From NCBI RefSeq assembly GCF_963678635.1, contig NC_087068.1, positions 55,894,467-55,958,466 on the forward strand: 64,000 bases of DNA, given 5' to 3'. Below the pieces are notes generated by a model. That model saw only the letters and a program-made list of their open reading frames with translations, searched no databases and was not told where the DNA came from. Both the position numbers and the translations under genes were made by a program. Position 1 is the stretch's first letter. Every line of letters begins with the position of its first letter. Below are positions 11,996 through 26,774 of the stretch, piece after piece. The DNA is from Symsagittifera roscoffensis. Its lineage: Eukaryota; Xenacoelomorpha; Acoela; Convolutidae.

Positions 11996-14900
11996 ACTCA
12001 CTGAATCTTTTTGTTTGGTTTTTAGTTTGAAGTTGGTGTCATTGAAAGACTTTTCCGGAAATAGACATATGATTATTTTGTTTTATCTTAATTTTTTGCT
12101 TAATATTTTACAGTGACTATGATGGCATGTTTTGGAACCAATAAATGAATGAAATCGCTCACTTTGGGAAAAGTTTATAATATGCTTTCAGAGTTTGTGT
12201 TCGAAAGTCTAATTCTGGGGTTAAATGGCTGAATTAAAGAATAATTTTTCTCTACAACTTTCTGGAAACTGCGAAACAAAAAGGTTCGTTATTTGGAACA
12301 AACTGTAAGGCTACTGATCAGAAATTAGCATGGTTTTTTGTAAGTTTTCAATTTATCTTATTGAGATGATGGTTTGTAATTGCTTCGAACACACTGATTT
12401 TTGATCTCAACCGAAGGCTGATCGCGAGAGTTCTTTTGTTATTTAATTTCATAATGCTCTGTTTTTGAATGTTGTGAACCTCGATTCTTGTTGAATTATC
12501 TTCTCGCGGAACTAGTTACTGATTATGGATTGTTCTTGTTGATAGTATTTGATAATTTGTTTCGAAAAGTTTTGCCCTTGAAGAGTTTTTCCTGCCATTA
12601 GATTATAGAATCATATATATTTGTATCTCATTTTGACGAATCTCTGTTAGTGATTGTGATGGCTTTTCACCTTGAGGAACTTATTACTGATTGACAAAAC
12701 TCACTGAATAATTTTGTTTGATTTTTAGTTTGAAGTTGTTGTCATTGAAAGAGTTATTCCGGAAATAGAAATATGATTATTTTGATTCATCGTATTTTTT
12801 GCTGAATAGTTTACAATGACAGTGATGGCAAGTTTTGAAACTGGGAAATGAATGAAATAGCTCACTTTGAGAAAAGTTAATAATATGCTTTCAGAGTTTG
12901 TGATCGAAAATCTTATTCTGGGATTAAATGGCTGAATTAAAGAGAAACTGTCAGCCTATTGTTCAGAACTTAGTATGGTTTTTCTAAGTTTTCATTTTTT
13001 TTGAGATGATAGTTTGTAATTGCTTTGAACACACTGATTATTGATCTAAAACGAAGGCTGATTGCGGTAGTTCTTTTTTTTAATTTCGTAATTCACTGTT
13101 TTTGAATGTTGTGAACCTCAATTCTTGATGAATTATCTTCTCGCGGAACTAGTTACTGATTATGGATTGTTCTTGTTGATAGTATTTGATAATTTGTTTC
13201 GAAAAGTTTTGCCCTTGAAGAGTTTTTCCTGCCATTAGATTAAAGAATCAAATATATTTGTATCTCATTTTGACGAATCTCTGTTAGTGATTGTGATGGC
13301 TTTTCACCTTGAGGAACTTATTACTGATTGACAAAACTCACTGAATAATTTTGTTTGATTTTTAGTTTGAAGTTGTTGTCATTGAAAGAGTTATTCCGGA
13401 AATAGAAATATGATTATTTTGATTCATCGTAGTTTTTGCTGAATAGTTTACAATGACAGTGATGGCATGTTTTGGAACTGATAAATGAATGAAATCGCTC
13501 ACTTTGAGAAAAGTTCATAATATGCTTTCAGAGTTTGTATTCGAAAATCTTATTCTGGGATTAAATGGCTGAATTAAAGAGAATTTAGTTTTTCCTAACA
13601 ATTTTCTTGAAACTGCGAGCCAAAAAGTTTCGTTATTTTGAACAAACTGTAAGGCTACTGATCAGAATTTAGTAAATTTTTTAAGTTTTCAACTGTTTTA
13701 TTGAGTTGATGGTTTGTAATTGCTTTGAACACTTATTATTGTTAAAACCGAAGGCTTATTGCGGTTCTTTTTTTTGTCGTTTTTTAGGTTCATAATTTTC
13801 TGTTTTCGGATGTTGTGAAACTCAACTCTTGGTGCATTTTTTCCTTGGGGAACCGATTACTGATTTCCGATTAAATAGATTGTTTTCGTTGAAAGTATTT
13901 GATAAATCGTATCGAAAAGAGTTGTCCTTGAACAATTTTTCCTGCCCTTAGAAAATAGATTGATTTTGAATTAAATCTCATTTTTGACGAATCTCTGTTA
14001 GTGATTGTGATGGCTTTTCACCTTGGGGAACTGATTACTGATTGACAATTTTCACTGAATAATTTTGTTTGATTTTTAGTTTGAATTTGGTGTCCTTTTG
14101 GAACCGATAAATGAATGAAATCGCTCGCTTTGGGAAAAGTTTATATTATGCTTTCAGAGTTTGTGTTCGAAAATCTAATTCTGGGATTAAATGGCTGAAT
14201 TAAAGAGAATTTAGTTTTTCTAACATATTTCTTGAAACTGCGAGCCAAAAAGTTTCGTTATTTTGAACAAACTGTAAGGCTACTGATCAGAAATTAGTAT
14301 GGTTTTTTCTAAGTTTTCAACTGTTTTATTGAGTTGATGGTTTGTAATTGCTTTGAACATTTATTATTGATTAAAACCGAAGGCTTATTGCGTTGTTCTT
14401 TTGTCGTTATTTAGGTTCGTAATTTTCTGTTTTCGGATGTTGTGAACCTCAACTCTTGACGCATTTTTTCCTTGGGGAACCGATTACTGATTTCCGATTA
14501 AATAGATTGTTTTCGTTGATAGTATTTGATAAATCGTATCGAAAAGGGTTGTCCTTGAACAGTTTTTCCTGCCCTTAAAAAATAGAATGATTTTGAAATA
14601 TATCTCATTTTTGACGAATATCTATTATTGATTGTGATGGCTTTTCACCTTGGGGAACTGATTACTGATTGACAAAACTCACTGAATAATTTGGTTGATT
14701 TTAGTTTGAAGTTGGTGTCATTGAAAGACTTTTTCCGGAAATAGACATATGATTATTTTGATTTATCTTAATTTTTTGCTTGATATTTTACAGTGACAGT
14801 GATGGCATGTTTTGAAACCGATAAATGAATGGAATTGCTCTATTTGGGGAAAGTTGATAATATGCTTTCAGTGTTTGTGTTTTAAAATCTAATTCTGGGA

Positions 14901-17900
14901 TTAAATGGATGAATTAAAGTTTAATTTTTCCTAACAAATATCTGGAAACTGCGAGCCAAAAAGTTTCGTTATTTTGAACAAACTGTAAGGCTACTGATCA
15001 GAAGTTAGTATGGTTTTTCTAAGTTTTCAGTTTTTTTTGAGATGAAGGTTTGTATTTGCTTTGAACACACTGATTATTAATCTAAACCGAAGGCTGATTG
15101 CGGTAGTTCTTTTGTCGTTATTTAATACGTAATGCTCCGTTTTCGAATGTTGTGAGCCTCAATTCGTAATGAATTTTCTTCTCTCGGAACTAGTTACTCA
15201 TTATGGGTTGTTCTTGTTGGTAGTTTTTGATAATGTTTCGAAAAGATTGCCTTTGAAGAATTTTTTCCTGTCATTAGATTATAGAATCATTTATATTTAT
15301 ATCTCATTTTTGACGAATCTCTGTTAGTGATTGTGATGGCTTTTCACCTTGGGGAACTGATTACTGATTGACAAAACTCACTGAATCATTTTGTTTGATT
15401 TTTAGTTTAAAATTGGTGTCATTGAAAGACTTTCTCCGGAAATAAAAAATATGATCATTATATGATTTATCGTAGTTTTTGCTATGATTTATCGTAGTTT
15501 TTGCTGAAAAGTTTACAATGACAGTGATGGCATGTTTTGGAACCGATAAATGAATGAAATCGCCCATTTTGGGAAAAGTATATAGTATAGTTTCAGAGTT
15601 TGTGTTCCAAAATCTAATTCTGGGATTAAATGGCTGAATTAAAGAGAATTTAGTTTTTCCTAACATATTTCTTGAAACTGCGAGGTTATTTTGAACCAAC
15701 TGTAAGGCTACTGATCAGAAATTAGTAAGGTTTTTTCAAAGTTTTCAATTAGTTTATTGAGTTGATGGTTTGTAATTGCTTTGAACATTTATTATTGATT
15801 AAAACCGAAGGCTTATTGCGTTGTTCTTTTGTCGTTATTTAGGTTCGTAATTTTTTGTTTTCAGATGTTGTGAACCTCAACTCTTGATGCATTTTTTCCA
15901 TGGGGAACCGATTAATGAGTTCCGATTAAATAGATTGTTTTCGTTGATAGTATTTGTTAAATCGTATCGAAATGGGTTGTCCTTGAACAGTTTTTCCTGC
16001 CCTTAAAAAATAGAATGATTTTGAAATATATCTCATTTTTGACGAATATCTATTAGTGATTGTGATGGCTTTTCACCTTGGGGAACTGATTACTGATTGA
16101 CAAAACTCACTGAATAATTTGGTTGATTTTTAGTTTGAAGTTGGTGTCATTTTGGAACCGATAAATGAAACAAATCGCTCACTTTGGGAAAAGTTTATAT
16201 TATGCTTTCAGAGGTTGTGTTCGAAAATCTAATTCTGGGATTAAATGGCTGAATTAAAGAGAATCAGTTTTTCCTAACATATTGCTTGTTTTGAAACCGT
16301 TGCATGTTTTGAAACCGTTAATATTGCATGTTTTGATGGCATGTTTTGAAACCGGTAAAGGAATGAAATTGCTCTATTTGGGAAAAGTTTATAATATGCT
16401 TTCAGTGTTTGTGTTTTAAAATCTAATTCTGGGATTAAATGGATCATTTTGATTTATCGTAGTTTTTGCTGAATAGTTTACAGTGATGGCATGTTTTGGA
16501 ACCGATAAATGAATGAAATCGCTCACTTTTTAAAAATTTTATAATATGCTTTCAGAGTTTGTGTTCGAAAATCTAATTCTGGGGTTAAATGGCTGAATTA
16601 AAGAGAATAATTTTTCCTAACAAATATCTGGAAGCTGCGAGCCAAAAAGTTTCGTTATTTTGAACAAACTGTAAGGCTACTGATCAGAAGTTAGTATGGT
16701 TTTTTCTAAGTTTTCAGTTTTTTTTTGAGATGAAGGTTTGTATTTGCTTTGAACACACTGATTATTGATCTTAACCGAAGGCTGATTGCGGTAGTTCTTT
16801 TGTCGTTATTTAATTCGTTATGCTCCGTTTTCGAATGTTGTGAGCCTCAATTCGTGATGAATTTTCTTCTCTCGGAACTAGTTACTGATTGGGTTGTTCT
16901 TGTTGATAGTTTTTGATAATTTGTTTCGAAAAATTTGCCCTTGAAGAATTTTTCCTGCCATTAGATCATAGAATCATTTTTATTTATTTCTCATTTTTGA
17001 CGAATATCTGTTAGTGATTGTGATGGCTTTTCACCTTGGGGAACTGATTACTGATTGACAAAACTCACTGAATCATTTTGTTTGATTTTTAGTTCAAAAT
17101 TGGTGTCATTGAAAGACTTTCTCCGGAAATAAAATTATGATCATTTTGATTTACCGTAGTTTTTGCTGAATAGTTTACAATGACAGTGATGGCATGTTTT
17201 GGAACCGATAAATGAATGAAATTGCCCACTTTGGGAAAAGTTTATAATATGTTTTCAGAGTTTGTGTTCGAAAATCTAATTCTGGGATTGAATGGCTGAA
17301 TGAAAGAGAATTTAGTTTTTCCTAACATTTCTTGAAACTGCGAGCCAAAAAGTTTCGTTATTTTGAACCAACTGTAAGGCTACTGATCAGAAATTAGTAT
17401 GGTTTTTTCCAAGTTTTCAATTATTTTATTGAGTTGATGGTTTGTAATTGCTTTGCGCATTTATTGATTAAAACCGAAGGCTTATTGCGTTGTTCTTTTG
17501 TCGTTGTTTAGGTTCGTAATTTTATGTTTTCAGATGTTGTGAACGTCAACTCTTGATGCATTTTTTCCTTGGGGAACCGATTACTGTTTTCCGATTAAAT
17601 AGATTGTTTTCGTTGATAGTAGTTGATAAATCGTATCGAAAAGAGTTTTCCTTGAACAATTTTTCCTGCCCTTAGAAAATAGATTGATTTTGAATTAAAT
17701 CTCATTTTTGACGAATCTCTGTTAGTGATTGTGATGGCTTTTCACCTTGGGGAACTAATTACTGATTGACAATTTTCACTGAATAATTTTGTTTGATTTT
17801 TAGTTTGAAGTTGGTGTCCTTTTTGAACCGATAAATGAATGAAATCGCTCGCTTTGGGAAAAGTTTATATTATGCTTTCAGAGTTTGTGTTCGAAAATCT

Positions 17901-18570
17901 AATTCTGGGATTAAATGGCTGAATTAAAGAGAATTTAGTTTTTCTAACATATTTCTTGAAACTGCGAGCCAAAAAATTTTGGTTATTTTGAACAAACTGT
18001 AAGGCTGCTGATCAGAAATTAGTATGGTTTTTTCTAAGTTTTCAACTGTTTTATTGAGTTGATGGTTTGTAATTGCTTTCAACATTTATTATTGATTAAA
18101 ACCGAAGGCTTTTTGCGTTGTTCTTTTGTCGTTATTTAGGTTCGTAATTTTCTGTTTTCGGATGTTGTGAACCTCAACTCTTGACGCATTTTTTCCTTGG
18201 GGAACCGATTACTGATTTCCGATTAAATCGATTGTTTTCGTTGATAGTATTTGATAAATCGTATCGAAAAGGGTTGTCCTTGAACAGTTTTTCCTGCCCT
18301 TAAAAAATAGAATGATTTTGAAATATATCTCATTTTTGACGAATATCTATTATTGATTGTGATGGCTTTTCACCTTGGGGAACTGATTACTGATTGACAA
18401 AACTCACTGAATAATTTGGTTGATTTTAGTTTGAAGTTGGTGTCATTGAAAGACTTTTTCCGGAAATAGACATATGATTATTTTGATTTATCTTAATTTT
18501 TTGCTTGATATTTTACAGTGACAGTGATGGCATGTTTTGAAACCGATAAATGAATGGAATTGCTCTATTT
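11453..18570 (+). repeat. First copy of a ~7,118-bp higher-order duplication
   Basis: Anchors 11,700, 12,413, 13,053, 13,750, 14,379, 15,089, 15,807, 16,777, 17,476 and 18,104 each recur 7,118-7,120 bp downstream, with the same irregular intervals (713, 640, 697, 629, 710, 718, 970, 699, 628). Single-base differences are few. The block carries several unit types, including two 628-629-bp deletion units and a 970-bp chimeric unit. The left end is set by the matching junction at about 18,570. Confidence 0.9.
16284..16355 (+). repeat. Short 17-20-bp tandem repeat inside a satellite unit
   Basis: Three to four copies of GCATGTTTTGAAACCG-like sequence sit in tandem inside the 970-bp unit. The motif is a local expansion of the ordinary unit's GATGGCATGTTTTGGAACC segment. 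Confidence 0.8.
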
Positions 18571-21500
18571 GGGAAAAGTTTATAATATGCTTTCAGAGTT
18601 TGTGTTCGAAAATCTAATTCTGGGGTTAAATGGCTGAATTAAATAGAATAATTTTTCCCTACAACTTTCTGGAAACTGCGAAACAAAAAAGTTCGTTATT
18701 TGGAACAAACTGTAAGGCTACTGATCAGAAATCAGTATGGTTTTTTGTAAGTTTTCAATTTATGTTATTGAGATGATGGTTTGTAATTGCTTCGAACACA
18801 CTGATTTTTGATCTCAACCGAAGGCTGATCGCGAGAGTTCTTTTATTATTTAATTTCATAATGCTCTGTTTTCGAATGTTGTGAGCCTCAATTCGTGATG
18901 AATTTTCTTCTCTCGGAACTAGTTACTGATAATGGGTTGTTCTTGTTGATAGTATTTGATAATTTGTTTCGAAAAGTTTTGCCCTTGAACAGTTTTTCCT
19001 GCCATTAGATTATAGAATCATATATTTATATCTCATTTATCTTTTTTTTTGACGAATCTCTTATAGTCATTGTGATGGCTTTTCACCTTGGGGAACTGAT
19101 AACTGATTGACAAAACTCACTGAATCTTTTTGTTTGGTTTTTAGTTTGAAGTTGGTGTCATTGAAAGACTTTTCCGGAAATAGACATATGATTATTTTGT
19201 TTTATCTTAATTTTTTGCTTAATATTTTACAGTGACTATGATGGCATGTTTTGGAACCAATAAATGAATGAAATCGCTCACTTTGGGAAAAGTTTATAAT
19301 ATGCTTTCAGAGTTTGTGTTCGAAAGTCTAATTCTGGGGTTAAATGGCTGAATTAAAGAATAATTTTTCTCTACAACTTTCTGGAAACTGCGAAACAAAA
19401 AGATTCGTTATTTGGAACAAACTGTAAGGCTACTGATCAGAAATTAGCATGGTTTTTCGTAAGTTTTCAATTTATCTTATTGAGATGATGGTTTGTAATT
19501 GCTTCGAACACACTGATTTTTGATCTCAACCGAAGGCTGATCGCGAGAGTTCTTTTGTTATTTAATTTCATAATGCTCTGTTTTTGAATGTTGTGAACCT
19601 CGATTCTTGTTGAATTATCTTCTCGCGGAACTAGTTACTGATTATGGATTGTTCTTGTTGATAGTATTTGATAATTTGTTTCGAAAAGTTTTGCCCTTGA
19701 AGAGTTTTTCCTGCCATTAGATTATAGAATCATATATATTTGTATCTCATTTTGACGAATCTCTGTTAGTGATTGTGATGGCTTTTCACCTTGAGGAACT
19801 TATTACTGATTGACAAAACTCACTGAATAATTTTGTTTGATTTTTAGTTTGAAGTTGTTGTCATTGAAAGAGTTATTCCGGAAATAGAAATATGATTATT
19901 TTGATTCATCGTATTTTTTGCTGAATAGTTTACAATGACAGTGATGGCAAGTTTTGAAACTGGGAAATGAATGAAATAGCTCACTTTGAGAAAAGTTAAT
20001 AATATGCTTTCAGAGTTTGTGATCGAAAATCTTATTCTGGGATTAAATGGCTGAATTAAAGAGAAACTGTCAGCCTATTGTTCAGAACTTAGTATGGTTT
20101 TTCTAAGTTTTCATTTTTTTTGAGATGATAGTTTGTAATTGCTTTGAACACACTGATTATTGATCTAAAACGAAGGCTGATTGCGGTAGTTCTTTTTTTT
20201 AATTTCGTAATTCACTGTTTTTGAATGTTGTGAACCTCAATTCTTGATGAATTATCTTCTCGCGGAACTAGTTACTGATTATGGATTGTTCTTGTTGATA
20301 GTATTTGATAATTTGTTTCGAAAAGTTTTGCCCTTGAAGAGTTTTTCCTGCCATTAGATTAAAGAATCAAATATATTTGTATCTCATTTTGACGAATCTC
20401 TGTTAGTGATTGTGATGGCTTTTCACCTTGAGGAACTTATTACTGATTGACAAAACTCACTGAATAATTTTGTTTGATTTTTAGTTTGAAGTTGTTGTCA
20501 TTGAAAGAGTTATTCCGGAAATAGAAATATGATTATTTTGATTCATCGTAGTTTTTGCTGAATAGTTTACAATGACAGTGATGGCATGTTTTGGAACTGA
20601 TAAATGAATGAAATCGCTCACTTTGAGAAAAGTTCATAATATGCTTTCAGAGTTTGTATTCGAAAATCTTATTCTGGGATTAAATGGCTGAATTAAAGAG
20701 AATTTAGTTTTTCCTAACAATTTTCTTGAAACTGCGAGCCAAAAAGTTTCGTTATTTTGAACAAACTGTAAGGCTACTGATCAGAATTTAGTAAATTTTT
20801 TAAGTTTTCAACTGTTTTATTGAGTTGATGGTTTGTAATTGCTTTGAACACTTATTATTGTTAAAACCGAAGGCTTATTGCGGTTCTTTTTTTTGTCGTT
20901 TTTTAGGTTCATAATTTTCTGTTTTCGGATGTTGTGAAACTCAACTCTTGGTGCATTTTTTCCTTGGGGAACCGATTACTGATTTCCGATTAAATAGATT
21001 GTTTTCGTTGAAAGTATTTGATAAATCGTATCGAAAAGAGTTGTCCTTGAACAATTTTTCCTGCCCTTAGAAAATAGATTGATTTTGAATTAAATCTCAT
21101 TTTTGACGAATCTCTGTTAGTGATTGTGATGGCTTTTCACCTTGGGGAACTGATTACTGATTGACAATTTTCACTGAATAATTTTGTTTGATTTTTAGTT
21201 TGAATTTGGTGTCCTTTTGGAACCGATAAATGAATGAAATCGCTCGCTTTGGGAAAAGTTTATATTATGCTTTCAGAGTTTGTGTTCGAAAATCTAATTC
21301 TGGGATTAAATGGCTGAATTAAAGAGAATTTAGTTTTTCTAACATATTTCTTGAAACTGCGAGCCAAAAAGTTTCGTTATTTTGAACAAACTGTAAGGCT
21401 ACTGATCAGAAATTAGTATGGTTTTTTCTAAGTTTTCAACTGTTTTATTGAGTTGATGGTTTGTAATTGCTTTGAACATTTATTATTGATTAAAACCGAA

Positions 21501-24500
21501 GGCTTATTGCGTTGTTCTTTTGTCGTTATTTAGGTTCGTAATTTTCTGTTTTCGGATGTTGTGAACCTCAACTCTTGACGCATTTTTTCCTTGGGGAACC
21601 GATTACTGATTTCCGATTAAATAGATTGTTTTCGTTGATAGTATTTGATAAATCGTATCGAAAAGGGTTGTCCTTGAACAGTTTTTCCTGCCCTTAAAAA
21701 ATAGAATGATTTTGAAATATATCTCATTTTTGACGAATATCTATTATTGATTGTGATGGCTTTTCACCTTGGGGAACTGATTACTGATTGACAAAACTCA
21801 CTGAATAATTTGGTTGATTTTAGTTTGAAGTTGGTGTCATTGAAAGACTTTTTCCGGAAATAGACATATGATTATTTTGATTTATCTTAATTTTTTGCTT
21901 GATATTTTACAGTGACAGTGATGGCATGTTTTGAAACCGATAAATGAATGGAATTGCTCTATTTGGGAAAAGTTGATAATATGCTTTCAGTGTTTGTGTT
22001 TTAAAATCTAATTCTGGGATTAAATGGATGAATTAAAGTTTAATTTTTCCTAACAAATATCTGGAAACTGCGAGCCAAAAAGTTTCGTTATTTTGAACAA
22101 ACTGTAAGGCTACTGATCAGAAGTTAGTATGGTTTTTCTAAGTTTTCAGTTTTTTTGAGATGAAGGTTTGTATTTGCTTTGAACACACTGATTATTAATC
22201 TAAACCGAAGGCTGATTGCGGTAGTTCTTTTGTCGTTATTTAATACGTAATGCTCCGTTTTCGAATGTTGTGAGCCTCAATTCGTGATGAATTTTCTTCT
22301 CTCGGAACTAGTTACTCATTATGGGTTGTTCTTGTTGGTAGTTTTTGATAATGTTTCGAAAAGATTGCCTTTGAAGAATTTTTTCCTGTCATTAGATTAT
22401 AGAATCATTTATATTTATATCTCATTTTTGACGAATCTCTGTTAGTGATTGTGATGGCTTTTCACCTTGGGGAACTGATTACTGATTGACAAAACTCACT
22501 GAATCATTTTGTTTGATTTTTAGTTTAAAATTGGTGTCATTGAAAGACTTTCTCCGGAAATAAAAAATATGATCATTATATGATTTATCGTAGTTTTTGC
22601 TATGGTTTATCGTAGTTTTTGCTGAAAAGTTTACAATGACAGTGATGGCATGTTTTGGAACCGATAAATGAATGAAATCGCCCATTTTGGGAAAAGTATA
22701 TAGTAGAGTTTCAGAGTTTGTGTTCCAAAATCTAATTCTGGGATTAAATGGCTGAATTAAAGAGAATTTAGTTTTTCCTAACATATTTCTTGAAACTGCG
22801 AGGTTATTTTGAACCAACTGTAAGGCTACTGATCAGAAATTAGTAAGGTTTTTTCAAAGTTTTCAATTAGTTTATTGAGTTGATGGTTTGTAATTGCTTT
22901 GAACATTTATTATTGATTAAAACCGAAGGCTTATTGCGTTGTTCTTTTGTCGTTATTTAGGTTCGTAATTTTTTGTTTTCAGATGTTGTGAACCTCAACT
23001 CTTGATGCATTTTTTCCATGGGGAACCGATTAATGAGTTCCGATTAAATAGATTGTTTTCGTTGATAGTATTTGTTAAATCGTATCGAAATGGGTTGTCC
23101 TTGAACAGTTTTTCCTGCCCTTAAAAAATAGAATGATTTTGAAATATATCTCATTTTTGACGAATATCTATTAGTGATTGTGATGGCTTTTCACCTTGGG
23201 GAACTGATTACTGATTGACAAAACTCACTGAATAATTTGGTTGATTTTTAGTTTGAAGTTGGTGTCATTTTGGAACCGATAAATGAAACAAATCGCTCAC
23301 TTTGGGAAAAGTTTATATTATGCTTTCAGAGGTTGTGTTCGAAAATCTAATTCTGGGATTAAATGGCTGAATTAAAGAGAATCAGTTTTTCCTAACATAT
23401 TGCTTGTTTTGAAACCGTTGCATGTTTTGAAACCGTTAATATTGCATGTTTTGATGGCATGTTTTGAAACCGGTAAAGGAATGAAATTGCTCTATTTGGG
23501 AAAAGTTTATAATATGCTTTCAGTGTTTGTGTTTTAAAATCTAATTCTGGGATTAAATGGATCATTTTGATTTATCGTAGTTTTTGCTGAATAGTTTACA
23601 GTGATGGCATGTTTTGGAACCGATAAATGAATGAAATCGCTCACTTTTTAAAAATTTTATAATATGCTTTCAGAGTTTGTGTTCGAAAATCTAATTCTGG
23701 GGTTAAATGGCTGAATTAAAGAGAATAATTTTTCCTAACAAATATCTGGAAGCTGCGAGCCAAAAAGTTTCGTTATTTTGAACAAACTGTAAGGCTACTG
23801 ATCAGAAGTTAGTATGGTTTTTTCTAAGTTTTCAGTTTTTTTTTGAGATGAAGGTTTGTATTTGCTTTGAACACACTGATTATTGATCTTAACCGAAGGC
23901 TGATTGCGGTAGTTCTTTTGTCGTTATTTAATTCGTTATGCTCCGTTTTCGAATGTTGTGAGCCTCAATTCGTGATGAATTTTCTTCTCTCGGAACTAGT
24001 TACTGATTGGGTTGTTCTTGTTGATAGTTTTTGATAATTTGTTTCGAAAAATTTGCCCTTGAAGAATTTTTCCTGCCATTAGATCATAGAATCATTTTTA
24101 TTTATTTCTCATTTTTGACGAATATCTGTTAGTGATTGTGATGGCTTTTCACCTTGGGGAACTGATTACTGATTGACAAAACTCACTGAATCATTTTGTT
24201 TGATTTTTAGTTCAAAATTGGTGTCATTGAAAGACTTTCTCCGGAAATAAAATTATGATCATTTTGATTTACCGTAGTTTTTGCTGAATAGTTTACAATG
24301 ACAGTGATGGCATGTTTTGGAACCGATAAATGAATGAAATTGCCCACTTTGGGAAAAGTTTATAATATGTTTTCAGAGTTTGTGTTCGAAAATCTAATTC
24401 TGGGATTGAATGGCTGAATGAAAGAGAATTTAGTTTTTCCTAACATTTCTTGAAACTGCGAGCCAAAAAGTTTCGTTATTTTGAACCAACTGTAAGGCTA

Positions 24501-25688
24501 CTGATCAGAAATTAGTATGGTTTTTTCCAAGTTTTCAATTATTTTATTGAGTTGATGGTTTGTAATTGCTTTGCGCATTTATTGATTAAAACCGAAGGCT
24601 TATTGCGTTGTTCTTTTGTCGTTGTTTAGGTTCGTAATTTTATGTTTTCAGATGTTGTGAACGTCAACTCTTGATGCATTTTTTCCTTGGGGAACCGATT
24701 ACTGTTTTCCGATTAAATAGATTGTTTTCGTTGATAGTAGTTGATAAATCGTATCGAAAAGAGTTTTCCTTGAACAATTTTTCCTGCCCTTAGAAAATAG
24801 ATTGATTTTGAATTAAATCTCATTTTTGACGAATCTCTGTTTGTGATTGTGATGGCTTTTCACCTTGGGGAACTAATTACTGATTGACAATTTTCACTGA
24901 ATAATTTTGTTTGATTTTTAGTTTGAAGTTGGTGTCCTTTTTGAACCGATAAATGAATGAAATCGCTCGCTTTGGGAAAAGTTTATATTATGCTTTCAGA
25001 GTTTGTGTTCGAAAATCTAATTCTGGGATTAAATGGCTGAATTAAAGAGAATTTAGTTTTTCTAACATATTTCTTGAAACTGCGAGCCAAAAAATTTTGG
25101 TTATTTTGAACAAACTGTAAGGCTGCTGATCAGAAATTAGTATGGTTTTTTCTAAGTTTTCAACTGTTTTATTGAGTTGATGGTTTGTAATTGCTTTCAA
25201 CATTTATTATTGATTAAAACCGAAGGCTTTTTGCGTTGTTCTTTTGTCGTTATTTAGGTTCGTAATTTTCTGTTTTCGGATGTTGTGAACCTCAACTCTT
25301 GACGCATTTTTTCCTTGGGGAACCGATTACTGATTTCCGATTAAATCGATTGTTTTCGTTGATAGTATTTGATAAATCGTATCGAAAAGGGTTGTCCTTG
25401 AACAGTTTTTCCTGCCCTTAAAAAATAGAATGATTTTGAAATATATCTCATTTTTGACGAATATCTATTATTGATTGTGATGGCTTTTCACCTTGGGGAA
25501 CTGATTACTGATTGACAAAACTCACTGAATAATTTGGTTGATTTTAGTTTGAAGTTGGTGTCATTGAAAGACTTTTTCCGGAAATAGACATATGATTATT
25601 TTGATTTATCTTAATTTTTTGCTTGATATTTTACAGTGACAGTGATGGCATGTTTTGAAACCGATAAATGAATGGAATTGCTCTATTT
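18571..25688 (+). repeat. Second copy of the ~7,118-bp higher-order duplication
   Basis: It repeats the preceding block with the same order of long, short and chimeric units. The junction falls in the shared string GGGAAAAGTTTATAATATGC. To the left the sequence follows the 14.8-kb type unit; to the right it switches to the 11.5-kb type, as expected of unequal crossing-over between two units. Near 25,688 the sequence continues as the ordinary downstream unit. Confidence 0.9.
23402..23473 (+). repeat. Short 17-20-bp tandem repeat, second copy
   Basis: This is the 7,118-bp-offset paralogue of the expansion at 16,284 and has the same copy number. Confidence 0.8.
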
Positions 25689-26774
25689 GGGAAAAGTTTA
25701 TAATATGCTTTCAGTGTTTGTGTTTTAAAATCTAATTCTGGGATTAAATGGATGAATTAAAGTTTAATTTTTCCTAACAAATATCTGGAAACTGCGAGCC
25801 AAAAAGTTTCGTTATTTTGAACAAACTGTAAGGCTACTGATCAGAAGTTAGTATGGTTTTTCTAAGTTTTTAGTTTTTTTTGAGATGAAGGTTTGTATTT
25901 GCTTTGAACACACTGATTATTAATCTAAACCGAAAGCTGATTGCGGTAGTTCTTTTGTCGTTATTTAATACGTAATGCTCCGTTTTCGAATGTTGTGAGC
26001 CTCAATTCGTGATGAATTTTCTTCCCTCGGAACTAGTTACTGATTATGGGTTGTTCTTGTTGGTAGTTTTTGATAATGTTTCGAAAAGATTGCCCTTGAA
26101 GAATTTTTTCCTGTCATTAGATTATAGAATCATTTATATTTATATCTCATTTTTGACGAATCTCTGTTAGTGATTGTGATGGCTTTTCACCTTGGGGAAG
26201 TGATTACTGATTGACAAAACTCACTGAATCATTTTGTTTGATTTTTAGTTTAAAATTGGTGTCATTGAAAGACTTTCTCCGGAAATAAAAAATATGATCA
26301 TTTTGATTTATCGTAGTTTTTGCTGAAAAGTTTACAATGACAGTGACGGCATGTTTTGGAACCGATAAATGAATGAAATCGCCCATTTTGGGAAAAGTAT
26401 ATAGTATGTTTTCAGAGTTTGTGTTCCAAAATCTAATTCTGGGATTAAATGGCTGAATTAAAGAGAATTTAGTTTTTCCTAACATATTTCTTGAAACTGC
26501 GAAGTTATTTTGAACCAACTGTAAGGCTACTGATCAGAAATTAGTAAGGTTTTTTCCAAGTTTTCAATTAGTTTATTGAGTTGATGGTTTGTAATTGCTT
26601 TGAACGTTTCTTATTGATTAAAACCGAAGGCTTATTGCGTTGTTCTTTTGTCGTTATTTAGGTTCGTAATTTTATGTTTTCAGATGTTGTGAACCTCAAC
26701 TCTTGATGCATTTTTTCCTTGGGGAACCGATTAATGAGTTCCGATTAAATAGATTGTTTTTGTTGATAGTATTT
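25371..26774 (+). repeat. First copy of a 1,404-bp two-unit tandem duplication
   Basis: Anchors 25,932 and 26,626 recur at 27,336 and 28,030, each 1,404 bp downstream. The almost identical 104-codon chance ORFs on the minus strand at 26,204 and 27,608 show the same offset. It overlaps the end of the 7.1-kb block. Confidence 0.85.

Noticed and set aside
15361-15699. Minus-strand ORFs of 104-112 codons in several satellite units (15,361; 22,479; 26,204; 27,608)
   Set aside because: They are the same repeat stretch carried along by the 7,118- and 1,404-bp duplications. Other units have stops or frame shifts at the same place, so there is no sign of protein-level constraint.
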